A stretch of 9,805 bases of DNA from Acinetobacter sp. (GCA_030152275.1 JASLHF010000055.1:1-9805); one strand, 5' to 3'. Shown: positions 1 to 7,094, counted from the stretch's first letter. Notes: a model not told the origin generated them from the sequence alone. Numbers and translations are program-made.

Positions 1-552
1 CAACTCATGTACGGCCACATATCGCGCGATTTCCAACGGGAAAAGCACTAATCCGCTATTTAGCATAATGTCGTGTTTTGCAGAACAACTGCCCCAGCGG
101 GTTTTGGGTTGACGGATATTACAACCATGAAATAGCAAGCCACATTCAACGCTAAGCTGTTGTAAATACATTGGTAAAGACAGTTTCGCATAATCAATAA
201 CAAATGCCTTTAAGTAGCTTTCAGGCTGACGGTTGCTAATTGATAATTGGTGATTTTCTTCATCAAAGATGAATGAGTGTTTTTGTGTTTGATAAATAAC
301 CTGTAGCGGCTGTTCTAGGTTGAATAGTTTTAATTCAGTTGGAAGGGTTTTATCAATCTGCCCCGCTTTTTCCTGCTGCTTTTGCCATGTTTCAATCATC
401 CATTTTTCTGATTGTTTTAGAAAATCTTGAACTTGGCGCTGTGAGCAAAACTGCGGCACTGTTAATTTAATTTGTGTAGGTTCGACACGCAGTCTTAATC
501 GTGTTGCGCGTAATTTTCGGGTGATTTGTATTTCTGGAAGATTTGGGGTCAT
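1..552 (-). CDS. YgjP-like zinc metallopeptidase domain protein (M48-related, DUF45), partial at window edge
   Basis: The frame opens with ATG at 552-550 and runs without a stop to base 1, giving 184 residues, with the C-terminus outside the window. Near the end are the two hallmarks of the YgjP/DUF45 family: TRWGSCS at residues 151-157, and a segment ending ARYVAVHEL at residues 176-184. The HEL is the first half of the HExxH zinc site, and the window ends exactly there. Residues 1-150 are the variable N-terminal part, with a basic start (RKLRATRLRLRVEP) typical of the family. No signal peptide or membrane segment is visible, so it is probably cytoplasmic. The family is predicted to be zinc metallopeptidases of poorly known substrate. 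A weak ribosome site (AAGAAG) lies just upstream. The gene follows rpiA on the same strand across 91 bp that hold a two-hairpin repeat. Family assignment is confident; catalytic competence cannot be judged without the missing end. Confidence 0.85.
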   Translation of the reverse strand, partial: MTPNLPEIQITRKLRATRLRLRVEPTQIKLTVPQFCSQRQVQDFLKQSEKWMIETWQKQQEKAGQIDKTLPTELKLFNLEQPLQVIYQTQKHSFIFDEENHQLSISNRQPESYLKAFVIDYAKLSLPMYLQQLSVECGLLFHGCNIRQPKTRWGSCSAKHDIMLNSGLVLFPLEIARYVAVHEL

Positions 553-569
553 TTTCTTCTTTTATAATT

Positions 570-641
570 AATCTCCCCAAACCCCTCTTTAAAAAAGAGG
601 GGCTTTTTCCCTCCTTTTGCAAAGGAGGGCTAGGGAGGATT
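570..641. repeat. Paired palindromic (REP/BIME-like) element
   Basis: Two perfect 9-bp hairpins stand side by side: CCCCTCTTT/AAAGAGGGG at 582-602 with a 3-nt loop, and CCCTCCTTT/AAAGGAGGG at 609-629 with a 3-nt loop. Imperfect inverted outer arms flank them: AATCTCCCC at 570-578, and AATCCTCCC read on the minus strand from 641. This symmetric design suggests a mobile palindromic repeat unit rather than a simple terminator. In the direction of rpiA transcription neither hairpin is followed by a good U tract (AAAAA after the first, TTTGGGG after the second). A T5 run follows the first hairpin only on the plus strand (604-608), where no gene is being transcribed. The element begins 2 bp after the rpiA stop codon. 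A role in shielding the rpiA mRNA 3' end is possible but is inference. Confidence 0.7.
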
Positions 642-643
642 TC

Positions 644-1315
644 TTAAACCGCAGTACGCTCTTCAATACCGTTATCAGTTGCAACAACAGCAATATCTGC
701 TTTGTTTAAAGCAAAAATACCGTTACACACTACACCAGGAATGTCATTGATGGTTTTTTCAAGTTCCAATGCATTCAAGATATTTAGGTTATGAACATCT
801 AAGATCACGTTGCCGTTATCCGTCACAACACCTTCACGGTAAACAGGGTCACCGCCTAAAGATACAATTTTACGAGCAACAGCAGAACGTGCCATTGGAA
901 TCACTTCTACAGGAAGTGGAAATTCGCGACCCAATTGTTCAACCCATTTAGAGTCATCCACGATACATACGAATTTTTTCGCAATAGACGCGACGATTTT
1001 TTCACGAGTCAGTGCTGCACCGCCGCCTTTGATCATGTGCATGTGACGGTCAATTTCGTCAGCGCCATCAACATAAGCATCTAAACCGCCCACATGGTTC
1101 ATATCAACCACTTCAATGCCTAATTTTTTAAGGCGTTGAGCAGTTGCTTCAGAGCTTGCTACAGCTGCTTCAAGTTGAAGCTCTGGCAATAATTCAATGA
1201 GGAAGTTTACTGTACTTCCTGTACCTACACCCAAAATACCGCCCTTTGGCAAATGTTTCAAAGCAGCTTTAGCAGCAGCTTGTTTTTTTTCATCTTGGGT
1301 AGCATACAGACTCAT
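644..1315 (-). CDS. rpiA: Ribose-5-phosphate isomerase A
   Basis: Interconverts ribose 5-phosphate and ribulose 5-phosphate in the non-oxidative pentose phosphate pathway, in the cytoplasm. The 223-residue product has all the family signatures: the phosphate loop GTGSTV at 31-36, DGADEID at 83-89 and KGGGAALTREK at 96-106. Asp83, Asp86, Lys96 and the catalytic Glu105 correspond to Asp81, Asp84, Lys94 and Glu103 of the E. coli enzyme. The block FPLPVEVIPMARSAVAR is also nearly identical to E. coli RpiA, and the length matches (E. coli 219). The frame could begin at a TTG four codons upstream (1327-1325), but ATG at 1315-1313 is preferred because it gives the usual N-terminus MSLYATQ. Neither start has a strong ribosome site. 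The gene is divergent from ilvA and followed by the paired palindromic repeat. It looks intact and functional. Confidence 0.97.
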   Translation of the reverse strand: MSLYATQDEKKQAAAKAALKHLPKGGILGVGTGSTVNFLIELLPELQLEAAVASSEATAQRLKKLGIEVVDMNHVGGLDAYVDGADEIDRHMHMIKGGGAALTREKIVASIAKKFVCIVDDSKWVEQLGREFPLPVEVIPMARSAVARKIVSLGGDPVYREGVVTDNGNVILDVHNLNILNALELEKTINDIPGVVCNGIFALNKADIAVVATDNGIEERTAV

Positions 1316-1377
1316 ATCTTGGCTCAACTATTTTTTGACATTAGACGCTGATTTTTCAGCCCAAATGTACTGGTGTT

Positions 1378-1386
1378 TGTTACAAT
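1378..1386 (+). promoter_or_regulatory. Extended -10 promoter element for ilvA
   Basis: TGTTACAAT fits the extended -10 pattern TGnTATAAT with one mismatch. It lies 36 bp before the ilvA start codon, so transcription would begin near 1393 and leave a leader of about 30 nt. No good -35 hexamer is seen at 16-18 bp, which is usual for extended -10 promoters. The short leader leaves no room for an attenuator or leader peptide. This is a pattern match only. Confidence 0.5.
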
Positions 1387-1422
1387 GAATGCTTATTTTA
1401 AACTGTTAGATGGAAAATTAAC

Positions 1423-2961
1423 ATGCTGTCTCGTTTGGTTCGACAAATATTACAGGCAACGGTCTATGACGTTGCAATCGAAACCCCACTCGAAGCAGCG
1501 CCACGAATTAGTGAAAAACTAAATAACAACATTCGCTTCAAACGCGAAGATTTACAACCTGTCTTTTCCTTCAAACTGCGCGGCGCCTATAACCGCATCA
1601 GTCAATTACCGAAATCTCAGTTGGAACGTGGCGTTATTACGGCTTCTGCAGGTAACCATGCTCAAGGTGTGGCCTTATCTGGTAAAAAGTTGGGTATCCG
1701 CGCCATTATTGTGATGCCAAAAACCACACCGGACATTAAAGTCCAAGCAGTCAAACGTCTAGGTGGTGAAGTTGTGCTGCATGGCGACTCTTTTGATGTT
1801 GCCAATAAATATGCAATAGCACGTGCACAAGAAGATGGCATGACCTTTATCCCGCCTTATGATGATGAATTGGTTATGGCTGGCCAAGGTACCATCGCCA
1901 ATGAAATTTTACGTCAATGGCGTGATGTGGAATATGTCTTTGTTGCAGTGGGCGGCGGCGGCTTAATTGCTGGTGTAGCGGCTTACTTAGGCGATGTTGC
2001 TCCACACGTGAAAGTCATTCCTGTTGAGTATGACGAGTCTGCATGTTTAAAAGCTGCATTTGAAGCGAATGAACGTGTCATTCTGCCTTCTGTTGGCTTG
2101 TTTGCAGACGGTACAGCAGTCGCACAAATTGGTGAAAAACCATTTGAAGTCATTCAACTGCAAAAATCTGATAACTCTGGCCCAATTGTTGAACGTGAAG
2201 TTGTTCTTGTAAATACAGATGAAATTTGTGCCGCTATTAAAGATACGTTTGATGAATGCCGCAGCATTGTAGAACCATCTGGCGCAATGGCTTTGGCTGG
2301 TATTAAAAAATACGTTGCAGAACATGGCCTAGAAGGCAAAAACATGGTATCCATTGTTTGTGGCGCCAATATGAACTTTGACCGCCTGCGTTATATTGCA
2401 GAACGTACAGAACTAGGTGAACGCAAAGAAGCTATTTTTGCTGTGACCATTCCTGAAGAAAAAGGCTCCTTCCTCAAATTCTGTCGCGCATTACAAGGCC
2501 GTAACATTACAGAATTTAACTACCGCGCCAGCGATGCATCAGCTGCACAAGTCTTTGTTGGCATTAGCTTAAAAGGCGGCGAGAAAGAACGTCAGGAAAT
2601 TTTCGAAACATTGAAATTCCAATATGATGTTGACGATTTGTCTGATGATGAAGTGGCAAAACTGCATATCCGCTATTTAATTGGCGGTCATGCCGATATT
2701 GAAAATGAGCGTTTATTCCGTGTGGAATTCCCAGAACGTCCAGGCGCTTTATTAACATTCTTAGAACGTCTTGGCCCAACCCATAACATTACCTTGTTCC
2801 ACTACCGTAACCATGGTGCAGCTGAAGGCCGTGTCTTAGTGGGCATGGAAGCAACTGATGCGAAACAAAACCCAGATGGTTTGGTTGAAACACTGGAAAG
2901 TATTACTTATCCATACGTTGAAATTACCAATAACTTGGGTTACCAACGTTTCTTAAAATAA
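1423..2961 (+). CDS. ilvA: Threonine ammonia-lyase (threonine dehydratase), biosynthetic
   Basis: PLP-dependent enzyme that deaminates L-threonine to 2-oxobutanoate, the committed step of isoleucine synthesis, in the cytoplasm. At 512 residues it matches the biosynthetic form (E. coli IlvA 514), not the short catabolic TdcB. The catalytic domain (about 1-325) shows FSFKLRGAYN with the PLP-binding lysine at 51, SAGNHAQG at 75-82, the phosphate-binding glycine loop GGGGL at 177-181, and EPSGAMALAG near 284-293. The C-terminal third carries two ACT-like regulatory domains, beginning near IFAVTIPEEKGS (about 338) and LFRVEFPERPGA (about 431). These are the sites of isoleucine feedback inhibition and valine activation in the family. 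ATG at 1423 is preceded by a weak TGGA ribosome site. The gene appears to be a single transcription unit, with an extended -10 upstream and a strong terminator downstream. Confidence 0.97.
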   Translation: MLSRLVRQILQATVYDVAIETPLEAAPRISEKLNNNIRFKREDLQPVFSFKLRGAYNRISQLPKSQLERGVITASAGNHAQGVALSGKKLGIRAIIVMPKTTPDIKVQAVKRLGGEVVLHGDSFDVANKYAIARAQEDGMTFIPPYDDELVMAGQGTIANEILRQWRDVEYVFVAVGGGGLIAGVAAYLGDVAPHVKVIPVEYDESACLKAAFEANERVILPSVGLFADGTAVAQIGEKPFEVIQLQKSDNSGPIVEREVVLVNTDEICAAIKDTFDECRSIVEPSGAMALAGIKKYVAEHGLEGKNMVSIVCGANMNFDRLRYIAERTELGERKEAIFAVTIPEEKGSFLKFCRALQGRNITEFNYRASDASAAQVFVGISLKGGEKERQEIFETLKFQYDVDDLSDDEVAKLHIRYLIGGHADIENERLFRVEFPERPGALLTFLERLGPTHNITLFHYRNHGAAEGRVLVGMEATDAKQNPDGLVETLESITYPYVEITNNLGYQRFLK

Positions 2962-2994
2962 TACTTAATTATTTTTTAAGCACGTTTAAATTTT

Positions 2995-3025
2995 AAATAG
3001 CCTGTAACACCACAGGCTATTTTTT
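2995..3025 (+). terminator. Rho-independent terminator of ilvA
   Basis: AAATAGCCTGT at 2995-3005 pairs perfectly with ACAGGCTATTT at 3012-3022 around a 6-nt loop, giving an 11-bp stem. The T run spans 3020-3025. It lies 34 bp after the ilvA stop codon, separating ilvA from the membrane-protein gene that starts at 3067. Confidence 0.9.
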
Positions 3026-3066
3026 ATATATTGATTGGAACTTTAGAATAAACAGCATCAATAAAA

Positions 3067-3468
3067 ATGATTTTTAAGCTGCAAGTCCGATCTTGGGAAA
3101 GATTCATTCTAATCCCTTTGCTACAGCTGTTATGTATAAGCGCGCTGATTAATTTTGTTAAACTTTTTAGTCAGGAATTCATAGCCGTCATCCCATTACT
3201 CATATTACTTTGCGTCCTCATGGTGTACATTCCCTACAGCATGCTTAAACTTGCACCCAAACACTGTTATTTAGCTGCGGCCGGATATATGCTTCTGCTG
3301 TTTAGCTTGACTCAAATCCTGCTGTTCATGGCCTCTTATGACAGCGATCAGCCATTTAAGCCCAGGGGCATAGCCGTATTTTTTATTGTCACTATGGTGG
3401 CCATGATGATTTACCGTATGCAGAACGATCCAGAAGATGATTGCGCGCAGAATAAAGAACCGTCCTGA
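3067..3468 (+). CDS. Small four-helix inner-membrane protein, function unknown
   Basis: I do not recognise this 133-residue protein. It has four strongly hydrophobic stretches at about 12-32, 37-58, 67-89 and 101-117. Arg8 and Arg12 lie before the first, and a polar acidic tail (DPEDDCAQNKEPS) follows the last, consistent with both ends in the cytoplasm. No transport, enzyme or signalling motif is visible. The start at 3067 has a poor ribosome site (an A-rich stretch without GGA), and only a possible TAGAAT -10 (3044-3049) is seen upstream. The ilvA terminator makes read-through unlikely, so it probably has its own weak promoter. It converges with the gene ending at 3652 across 183 bp of very AT-rich sequence with no clear terminator. 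The coherent membrane topology argues that the frame is real. It is probably a lineage-restricted hypothetical protein. Confidence 0.7.
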   Translation: MIFKLQVRSWERFILIPLLQLLCISALINFVKLFSQEFIAVIPLLILLCVLMVYIPYSMLKLAPKHCYLAAAGYMLLLFSLTQILLFMASYDSDQPFKPRGIAVFFIVTMVAMMIYRMQNDPEDDCAQNKEPS

Positions 3469-3651
3469 ATATGCCGGCAGGCACTGAATAAATTTTACAG
3501 AACATGGCCTATTTATTGAGTTTTTGCAGCTAGTTAAAAAATTAAAAAGAAAAAGTATTTTTATTACAGCTTAGGCTATTTAGAATATAAACAATGTCTT
3601 AAATTAAATAATAAAATACTCTGTATCCCCAAAATCAAATTATCATCAGGA

Positions 3652-4197
3652 TTATGTCGATTTTAAACAGTCAGCCACGCTAAAAATTTCAATGGCGATC
3701 TGCTCATTTTTAAACTGCTTTTCAAATTTTTTGCAAAATTTTTCTATTTTTTCCGCCCCTGCAGGCACTGCAATCCAGTACGGATGTTCAGCGTAAATCA
3801 CCAGCAGCTCACTGCCCGCCCCATGCAGCTGCATGCAAATTTCACGCAGCGCAATTTCCAACACCTGTTCATTCACATTGTAATATTTGCCAATGACCTG
3901 CTTGTGCTGCGCATAATGCGCCAGCAAGGGTTCAATCTGCACGCGCAGCTGCTGCTGAAGCACAGCAAAATTCAGCTTCAAATCCTGCAGCACCGCATTG
4001 TTCGCCAAATGGTTTTCCAACACCTGCGTTGGGTTTAAAGGCATTAAAAAGGCGCGCTCATGCTTGCCCTGTTTTTCTGCAATCAGCCAAAGCCGGAACT
4101 GCTCAAAGTCGCGCCGGTTTTTAGCCTTAGGTATTTTTCGGGTTTGCAGCTCAGGAAACCATGACTGCAGCAATTTATATATTTTTTTATCGTCCAT
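3652..4197 (-). CDS. Hypothetical basic protein, paralogue of the 4358-4858 product
   Basis: The product is 181 residues, rich in lysine and arginine, with no signal peptide or membrane segment, so it is probably cytoplasmic. I do not recognise the family. Three parts can be seen. The N-terminal segment carries FPEL at 14-17, then a proline at 23 and a hydrophobic/WL patch ending Trp37-Leu38. The middle (about 58-125) is glutamine- and leucine-rich and probably helical. The C-terminal block is LLVIYAEHPYW at 131-141 followed by VPA at 144-146 and a lysine-rich helix. The first and last parts recur in the upstream neighbour at almost the same spacing, so the pair are distant paralogues. ATG at 4197-4195 has a weak AGAAG ribosome site. 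The 160-bp gap to the upstream gene leaves room for its own promoter, so an operon is possible but unproven. Confidence 0.75.
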   Translation of the reverse strand: MDDKKIYKLLQSWFPELQTRKIPKAKNRRDFEQFRLWLIAEKQGKHERAFLMPLNPTQVLENHLANNAVLQDLKLNFAVLQQQLRVQIEPLLAHYAQHKQVIGKYYNVNEQVLEIALREICMQLHGAGSELLVIYAEHPYWIAVPAGAEKIEKFCKKFEKQFKNEQIAIEIFSVADCLKST

Positions 4198-4357
4198 GTC
4201 AGTTCTTCTATTTTAAATTAACAGATCAAAATCCTAACAGCACTGCCAGATCGCCAAATCAATTAAAGGCATACGCTTAATTTTAATGCGCTATTTTGAA
4301 TAAAAGATGACATAAATTTTGCGGTTTACACACTTATAGCTAGATTCATTTCACAAA

Positions 4358-4858
4358 TTAATCAATCAGTACCATAGGTTCTTCTTCTCCAAAGATGTCA
4401 TTAAAAGTCAAAATGATTTGTTCTACGAGGTCTTCATTGGCAGGCACCAGCATCCAGTAAGGATTTTCCTGTTCTATGACCAGCAGCGCCAAATCATAAG
4501 GCTCGATAAAAAGCTTAATATTGTTAAAAATAACATTGTAGGTGAACTCAAAATCATAGGCATGCGCAGGCTCTGGATCAATTTCAGCATCATCCGCCTC
4601 ATACATTTCATTGTAGGCATTCATTTCAGTTTCGATTTGATTTTTCAACTCATCCAAATCAATCCTCAATTGCTGCAGCCGATGACATTCTGCAATCCCA
4701 TTATCTCGAAAATCCTTCATATTCAAGCACTGTAAATTGGCATGATATTGATTCAGCCAAGTTTTTAGATTTTCAAAATTATCCTGTTCATCTGGCAACG
4801 GTGAATCTTTTAGTTCAGGAAAAGCGATACACAGCGCTTCACACAGTGTCTTGTGCAT
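4358..4858 (-). CDS. Hypothetical acidic protein, paralogue of the 3652-4197 product
   Basis: The product is 166 residues, strongly acidic, especially at 86-98 (YEADDAEIDPEPA) and near the C-terminus (GEEEPMVLID). It has no signal peptide or membrane helix. I do not recognise the family. It shares FPEL at 13-16, a proline at 22, a Phe/Trp-Leu patch ending at 34-35, and the block LLVIEQENPYW at 125-135 with VPA at 138-140 with the downstream gene product. The frame could open at GTG 4864-4862, but that codon lies 1 nt from the AGGAG ribosome site, whereas ATG at 4858-4856 lies 7 nt from it. The ATG is therefore taken as the start. The gene is divergent from ktrA across about 180 bp. A role linked to potassium uptake cannot be inferred from position alone. 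Confidence 0.78.
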   Translation of the reverse strand: MHKTLCEALCIAFPELKDSPLPDEQDNFENLKTWLNQYHANLQCLNMKDFRDNGIAECHRLQQLRIDLDELKNQIETEMNAYNEMYEADDAEIDPEPAHAYDFEFTYNVIFNNIKLFIEPYDLALLVIEQENPYWMLVPANEDLVEQIILTFNDIFGEEEPMVLID

Positions 4859-4865
4859 AACCACA

Positions 4866-4870
4866 CTCCT
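4866..4870 (-). promoter_or_regulatory. Shine-Dalgarno site that fixes the start at 4858
   Basis: AGGAG on the minus strand, 7 nt before ATG 4858-4856 and only 1 nt before the alternative GTG at 4864. This is the clearest ribosome site among the minus-strand genes and decides the start of the acidic paralogue. Confidence 0.75.
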
Positions 4871-4901
4871 CTTAGAGTTACCTCCATTCAGATAAGCTTT
4901 T

Positions 4902-4907
4902 GTTATA
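4902..4907 (-). promoter_or_regulatory. Possible -10 element for the acidic paralogue gene
   Basis: TATAAC on the minus strand matches TATAAT at five of six positions and lies about 43 bp before the ATG at 4858. No matching -35 hexamer is seen at the usual distance, so this is a weak call. Confidence 0.3.
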
Positions 4908-5042
4908 CATAATTTTGTAAGCCTGATAGATGGAGCCTTGATAAAACGATAAAATAGCCATAAACCAGATTAGATGAATTATTGGTTATTTTATAGCCAA
5001 CATTCGTTAATAAATACGACAGAAATATAGGGATTTGCTTAT

Positions 5043-5699
5043 ATGGCGCAGTTTGCAGTCATCGGACTTGGCAGTTTTGGGGCAACAGTTGCAACAGAGC
5101 TTATTAGTTTAAATCACGATGTCATTGGCATAGACAGCAACAAAAAATTTGTGGAAAGCCTTTCCGACATATTGACCCATGCGGTGATCGCCGATGCAAC
5201 CGATGAGCACGTATTGAATGAGCTGAATATTCAAAATTGTGAAGCGGTCGTTGTTGCCATTGGCGAAGACATTGAAGCCAGTATTTTATGCGTGCTTCAT
5301 TTGAAAAATTTAGGCATCGATAAAATTTGGGTCAAAGCGAAATCTAAAGCGCATCATATGATTTTGACCCATTTGGGTGTCAACAAAATCATTCATCCTG
5401 AAGAAGATATGGGCGTTCGGATTGCGCAGTCGCTCAGCTATCCGATGGTGAGCCGTTATATGGCGCTGGAAGATAATCACTATATTGTCAAAGTCGAAAT
5501 GCGTGAAGCACAGCAAGGCATGCGTTTTAATCAGCTGATGGAGCATGGGCCTGAAATTAAAGCTTTACTGCATAAGCGTGACAAAGAGATTATCTTTAAC
5601 ATCGACCCCAATATGATTTTGCAAAAAGGCGATATTTTAGTGATTGAAGGCCTGCTCGAACCTTTGCGCCGCCTGTCCAAGCAATTTAAAGCATTATGA
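5043..5699 (+). CDS. ktrA: Potassium uptake regulatory subunit KtrA/TrkA-type (RCK domain protein)
   Basis: Cytoplasmic regulatory subunit that binds nucleotides and gates the KtrB membrane subunit. The 218-residue product has one RCK unit: an N-terminal Rossmann domain with GLGSFG at 8-13 and Asp31 after the second strand, ADATDEHVL at 50-58, and a C-terminal RCK_C domain from about 135 to the end. One RCK unit of about 220 residues fits KtrA, whereas E. coli TrkA has two (about 458 residues). ATG at 5043 is preceded by AGGGA at 5029-5033, 9 nt away. The stop overlaps the ktrB start (ATGA at 5696-5699), so the two are translationally coupled. The upstream gap shared with the divergent gene has a TTGATA at 4938-4943, but its -10 partner is poor. 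Family assignment is firm; the KtrA rather than TrkA name rests on length and the linked KtrB. Confidence 0.93.
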   Translation: MAQFAVIGLGSFGATVATELISLNHDVIGIDSNKKFVESLSDILTHAVIADATDEHVLNELNIQNCEAVVVAIGEDIEASILCVLHLKNLGIDKIWVKAKSKAHHMILTHLGVNKIIHPEEDMGVRIAQSLSYPMVSRYMALEDNHYIVKVEMREAQQGMRFNQLMEHGPEIKALLHKRDKEIIFNIDPNMILQKGDILVIEGLLEPLRRLSKQFKAL

Positions 5700-7060
5700 A
5701 AACTTTAAAGAATAATCTACAGAACAATTTGCAAAACAACAAGCGCGGTATTGTGAACCTTAGCCCGCCCAGTCTGCTGGCGCTGGGTTTCATTGCACTG
5801 ATTATCTTGGGCACGCTGCTGCTGAAGCTGCCATTTGCGCATCATGGCCATCTCAGCTGGCTGCATGCAGCCTTTACTGCAACCTCCGCCGTGACTATTA
5901 CCGGCCTTTCTGTAGTGAATGTTGGCGCTGCCTATACCGTATTTGGCAAATTAGTCATTATGTTTTTGCTCCAATGTGGCGGTTTGGGCTTTATGACCTT
6001 TGCAATTTTAGCTGTCATGAGCCTATCGCCCAAAATGGGACTCAAACAGCAGATCATGGCGCAGGAAAGTATCGGCCAAACCAGCTTAAAAAAAGTCAGT
6101 TTTACCATTAAAGGCGTGTTTTTATATTCACTTTTTTTTGAAGCAGTAGGCACCACTATCTTAACCATTGCATGGATGCAGGATTACAATTTTGCACAGG
6201 CATTCTTTTATGCTGCCTTCTACAGCATTTCAGCATTCAATAATGGCGGATTTTCTCTATTTCCCAACAGCTTAATGAGTTTTGCAGATCAGTATGTGAT
6301 TACCTTCACCATCAGTATGCTGTATATCATTGGCGGAATTGGTTTTTTGGTGCTGATGGACATTAAGCGCAACCGCAGCTGGAAAAAGCTCAGCCCGAAC
6401 AGTAAGCTGATTTTGTCCGCAATTGCTGGCCTGAACATTTTTGCATTTATTGCGATTTGGAGTCTGGAAGCTGGCAATCCCACAACTCTAGCCCACATGA
6501 GTCTAGGCGATCAGGCCGTCAACGCTTGGTTCCATGCGACTGTGCCTCGCTCATCGGGCTTCAACAGCCTTCCGATGGATCAACTTTCCGATGCTTCATC
6601 ACTAATCACCATGATGCTGATGTTTATTGGCGGCGGCTCACTGAGTACAGCCGGAGGCATTAAAGTCGGCACATTTATCATTGTAGTACTCAGTGTCATC
6701 AGCTTTTTACGCCGTGAAGATGAAATGCGGATTTTCAATCACTCTGTACCGGAAAAAACTACCTTCAAAGCGCTGGCGGTAATTTTTATTACTGTGACGC
6801 TGATCTTTTTCGGATTTTTCTGCCTGCTGCTGATTGAACCCAATGAGCGTTTTCTAGACCTGCTGTTTGAAGCTGTCTCTGCTGCCTGCACAGTGGGTTT
6901 GTCTCGCGGCATTACCGAAGAATTACAGCCGGCCAGTTTAGGTATTTTGATGCTATTGATGTTTGCCGGCCGTCTTGGGCCGCTCACACTGGCCTATTTA
7001 ATTGCAACACCAAAGAAAAGCCGCTTAAAGCATCCGCCAACCGAGATACAAATTGGCTAA
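5696..7060 (+). CDS. ktrB: Potassium uptake transmembrane subunit KtrB (Trk/Ktr/HKT superfamily)
   Basis: K+-translocating inner-membrane subunit; in known Ktr systems transport is Na+-dependent. The 454-residue protein shows the fourfold membrane-pore-membrane plan. Pore segments are TATSAVTITGL at 61-71 (filter Gly70), SAFNNGGF at 179-186 (Gly185), PRSSGFN at 284-290 (Gly288) and SAACTVGLS at 395-403 (Gly401). All four filter glycines are present. GGGSLSTAGGIK at 312-323 is the glycine-rich intramembrane loop of the third repeat, which gates the pore in KtrB. The length fits KtrB (about 450) better than TrkH (about 480). The first 20 residues are an Asn/Gln-rich cytoplasmic tail with a repeated NNLQ unit. 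There is no ribosome site of its own; translation is coupled to ktrA by the ATGA overlap. The gene ends 34 bp before a strong bidirectional terminator. Confidence 0.94.
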   Translation: MKTLKNNLQNNLQNNKRGIVNLSPPSLLALGFIALIILGTLLLKLPFAHHGHLSWLHAAFTATSAVTITGLSVVNVGAAYTVFGKLVIMFLLQCGGLGFMTFAILAVMSLSPKMGLKQQIMAQESIGQTSLKKVSFTIKGVFLYSLFFEAVGTTILTIAWMQDYNFAQAFFYAAFYSISAFNNGGFSLFPNSLMSFADQYVITFTISMLYIIGGIGFLVLMDIKRNRSWKKLSPNSKLILSAIAGLNIFAFIAIWSLEAGNPTTLAHMSLGDQAVNAWFHATVPRSSGFNSLPMDQLSDASSLITMMLMFIGGGSLSTAGGIKVGTFIIVVLSVISFLRREDEMRIFNHSVPEKTTFKALAVIFITVTLIFFGFFCLLLIEPNERFLDLLFEAVSAACTVGLSRGITEELQPASLGILMLLMFAGRLGPLTLAYLIATPKKSRLKHPPTEIQIG

Positions 7061-7094
7061 AATGAGCAGCTATCTTCATATTGCTTGAGCAAAA

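Noticed and set aside
582..608. Hairpin plus T5 run as a plus-strand intrinsic terminator
   Set aside because: No plus-strand gene ends here, and the hairpin is one half of a symmetric repeat, so it is described as part of that element.
1335..1340. Perfect TTGACA -35 hexamer upstream of ilvA
   Set aside because: At 16-18 bp downstream only CAGCCC/AGCCCA-like sequence occurs, with no -10 partner. The extended -10 at 1378-1386 is a better promoter candidate.
1347..1360. GCTGA/TCAGC inverted repeat in the rpiA-ilvA gap as an operator
   Set aside because: The stem is only 5 bp with a 4-nt loop and matches no operator I know; too weak to report as a site.
1387..1422. Leader peptide or attenuator in front of ilvA
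   Set aside because: The predicted leader is about 30 nt, with no run of regulatory codons and no terminator hairpin.
2047..2325. 92-codon minus-strand frame inside ilvA
   Set aside because: It is antisense to a conserved catalytic-domain region; the frame is a by-product of ilvA codon use.
3469..3651. Small gene or terminator in the convergent AT-rich gap
   Set aside because: Only very short frames occur (for example ATG at 3470 with six codons), and inverted repeats are short and AT-only with no GC-rich stem.
4418..4735. 105-codon plus-strand frame opposite the acidic paralogue
   Set aside because: It lies wholly antisense to a better supported gene with a good ribosome site and a paralogue, and its translation shows no family features.
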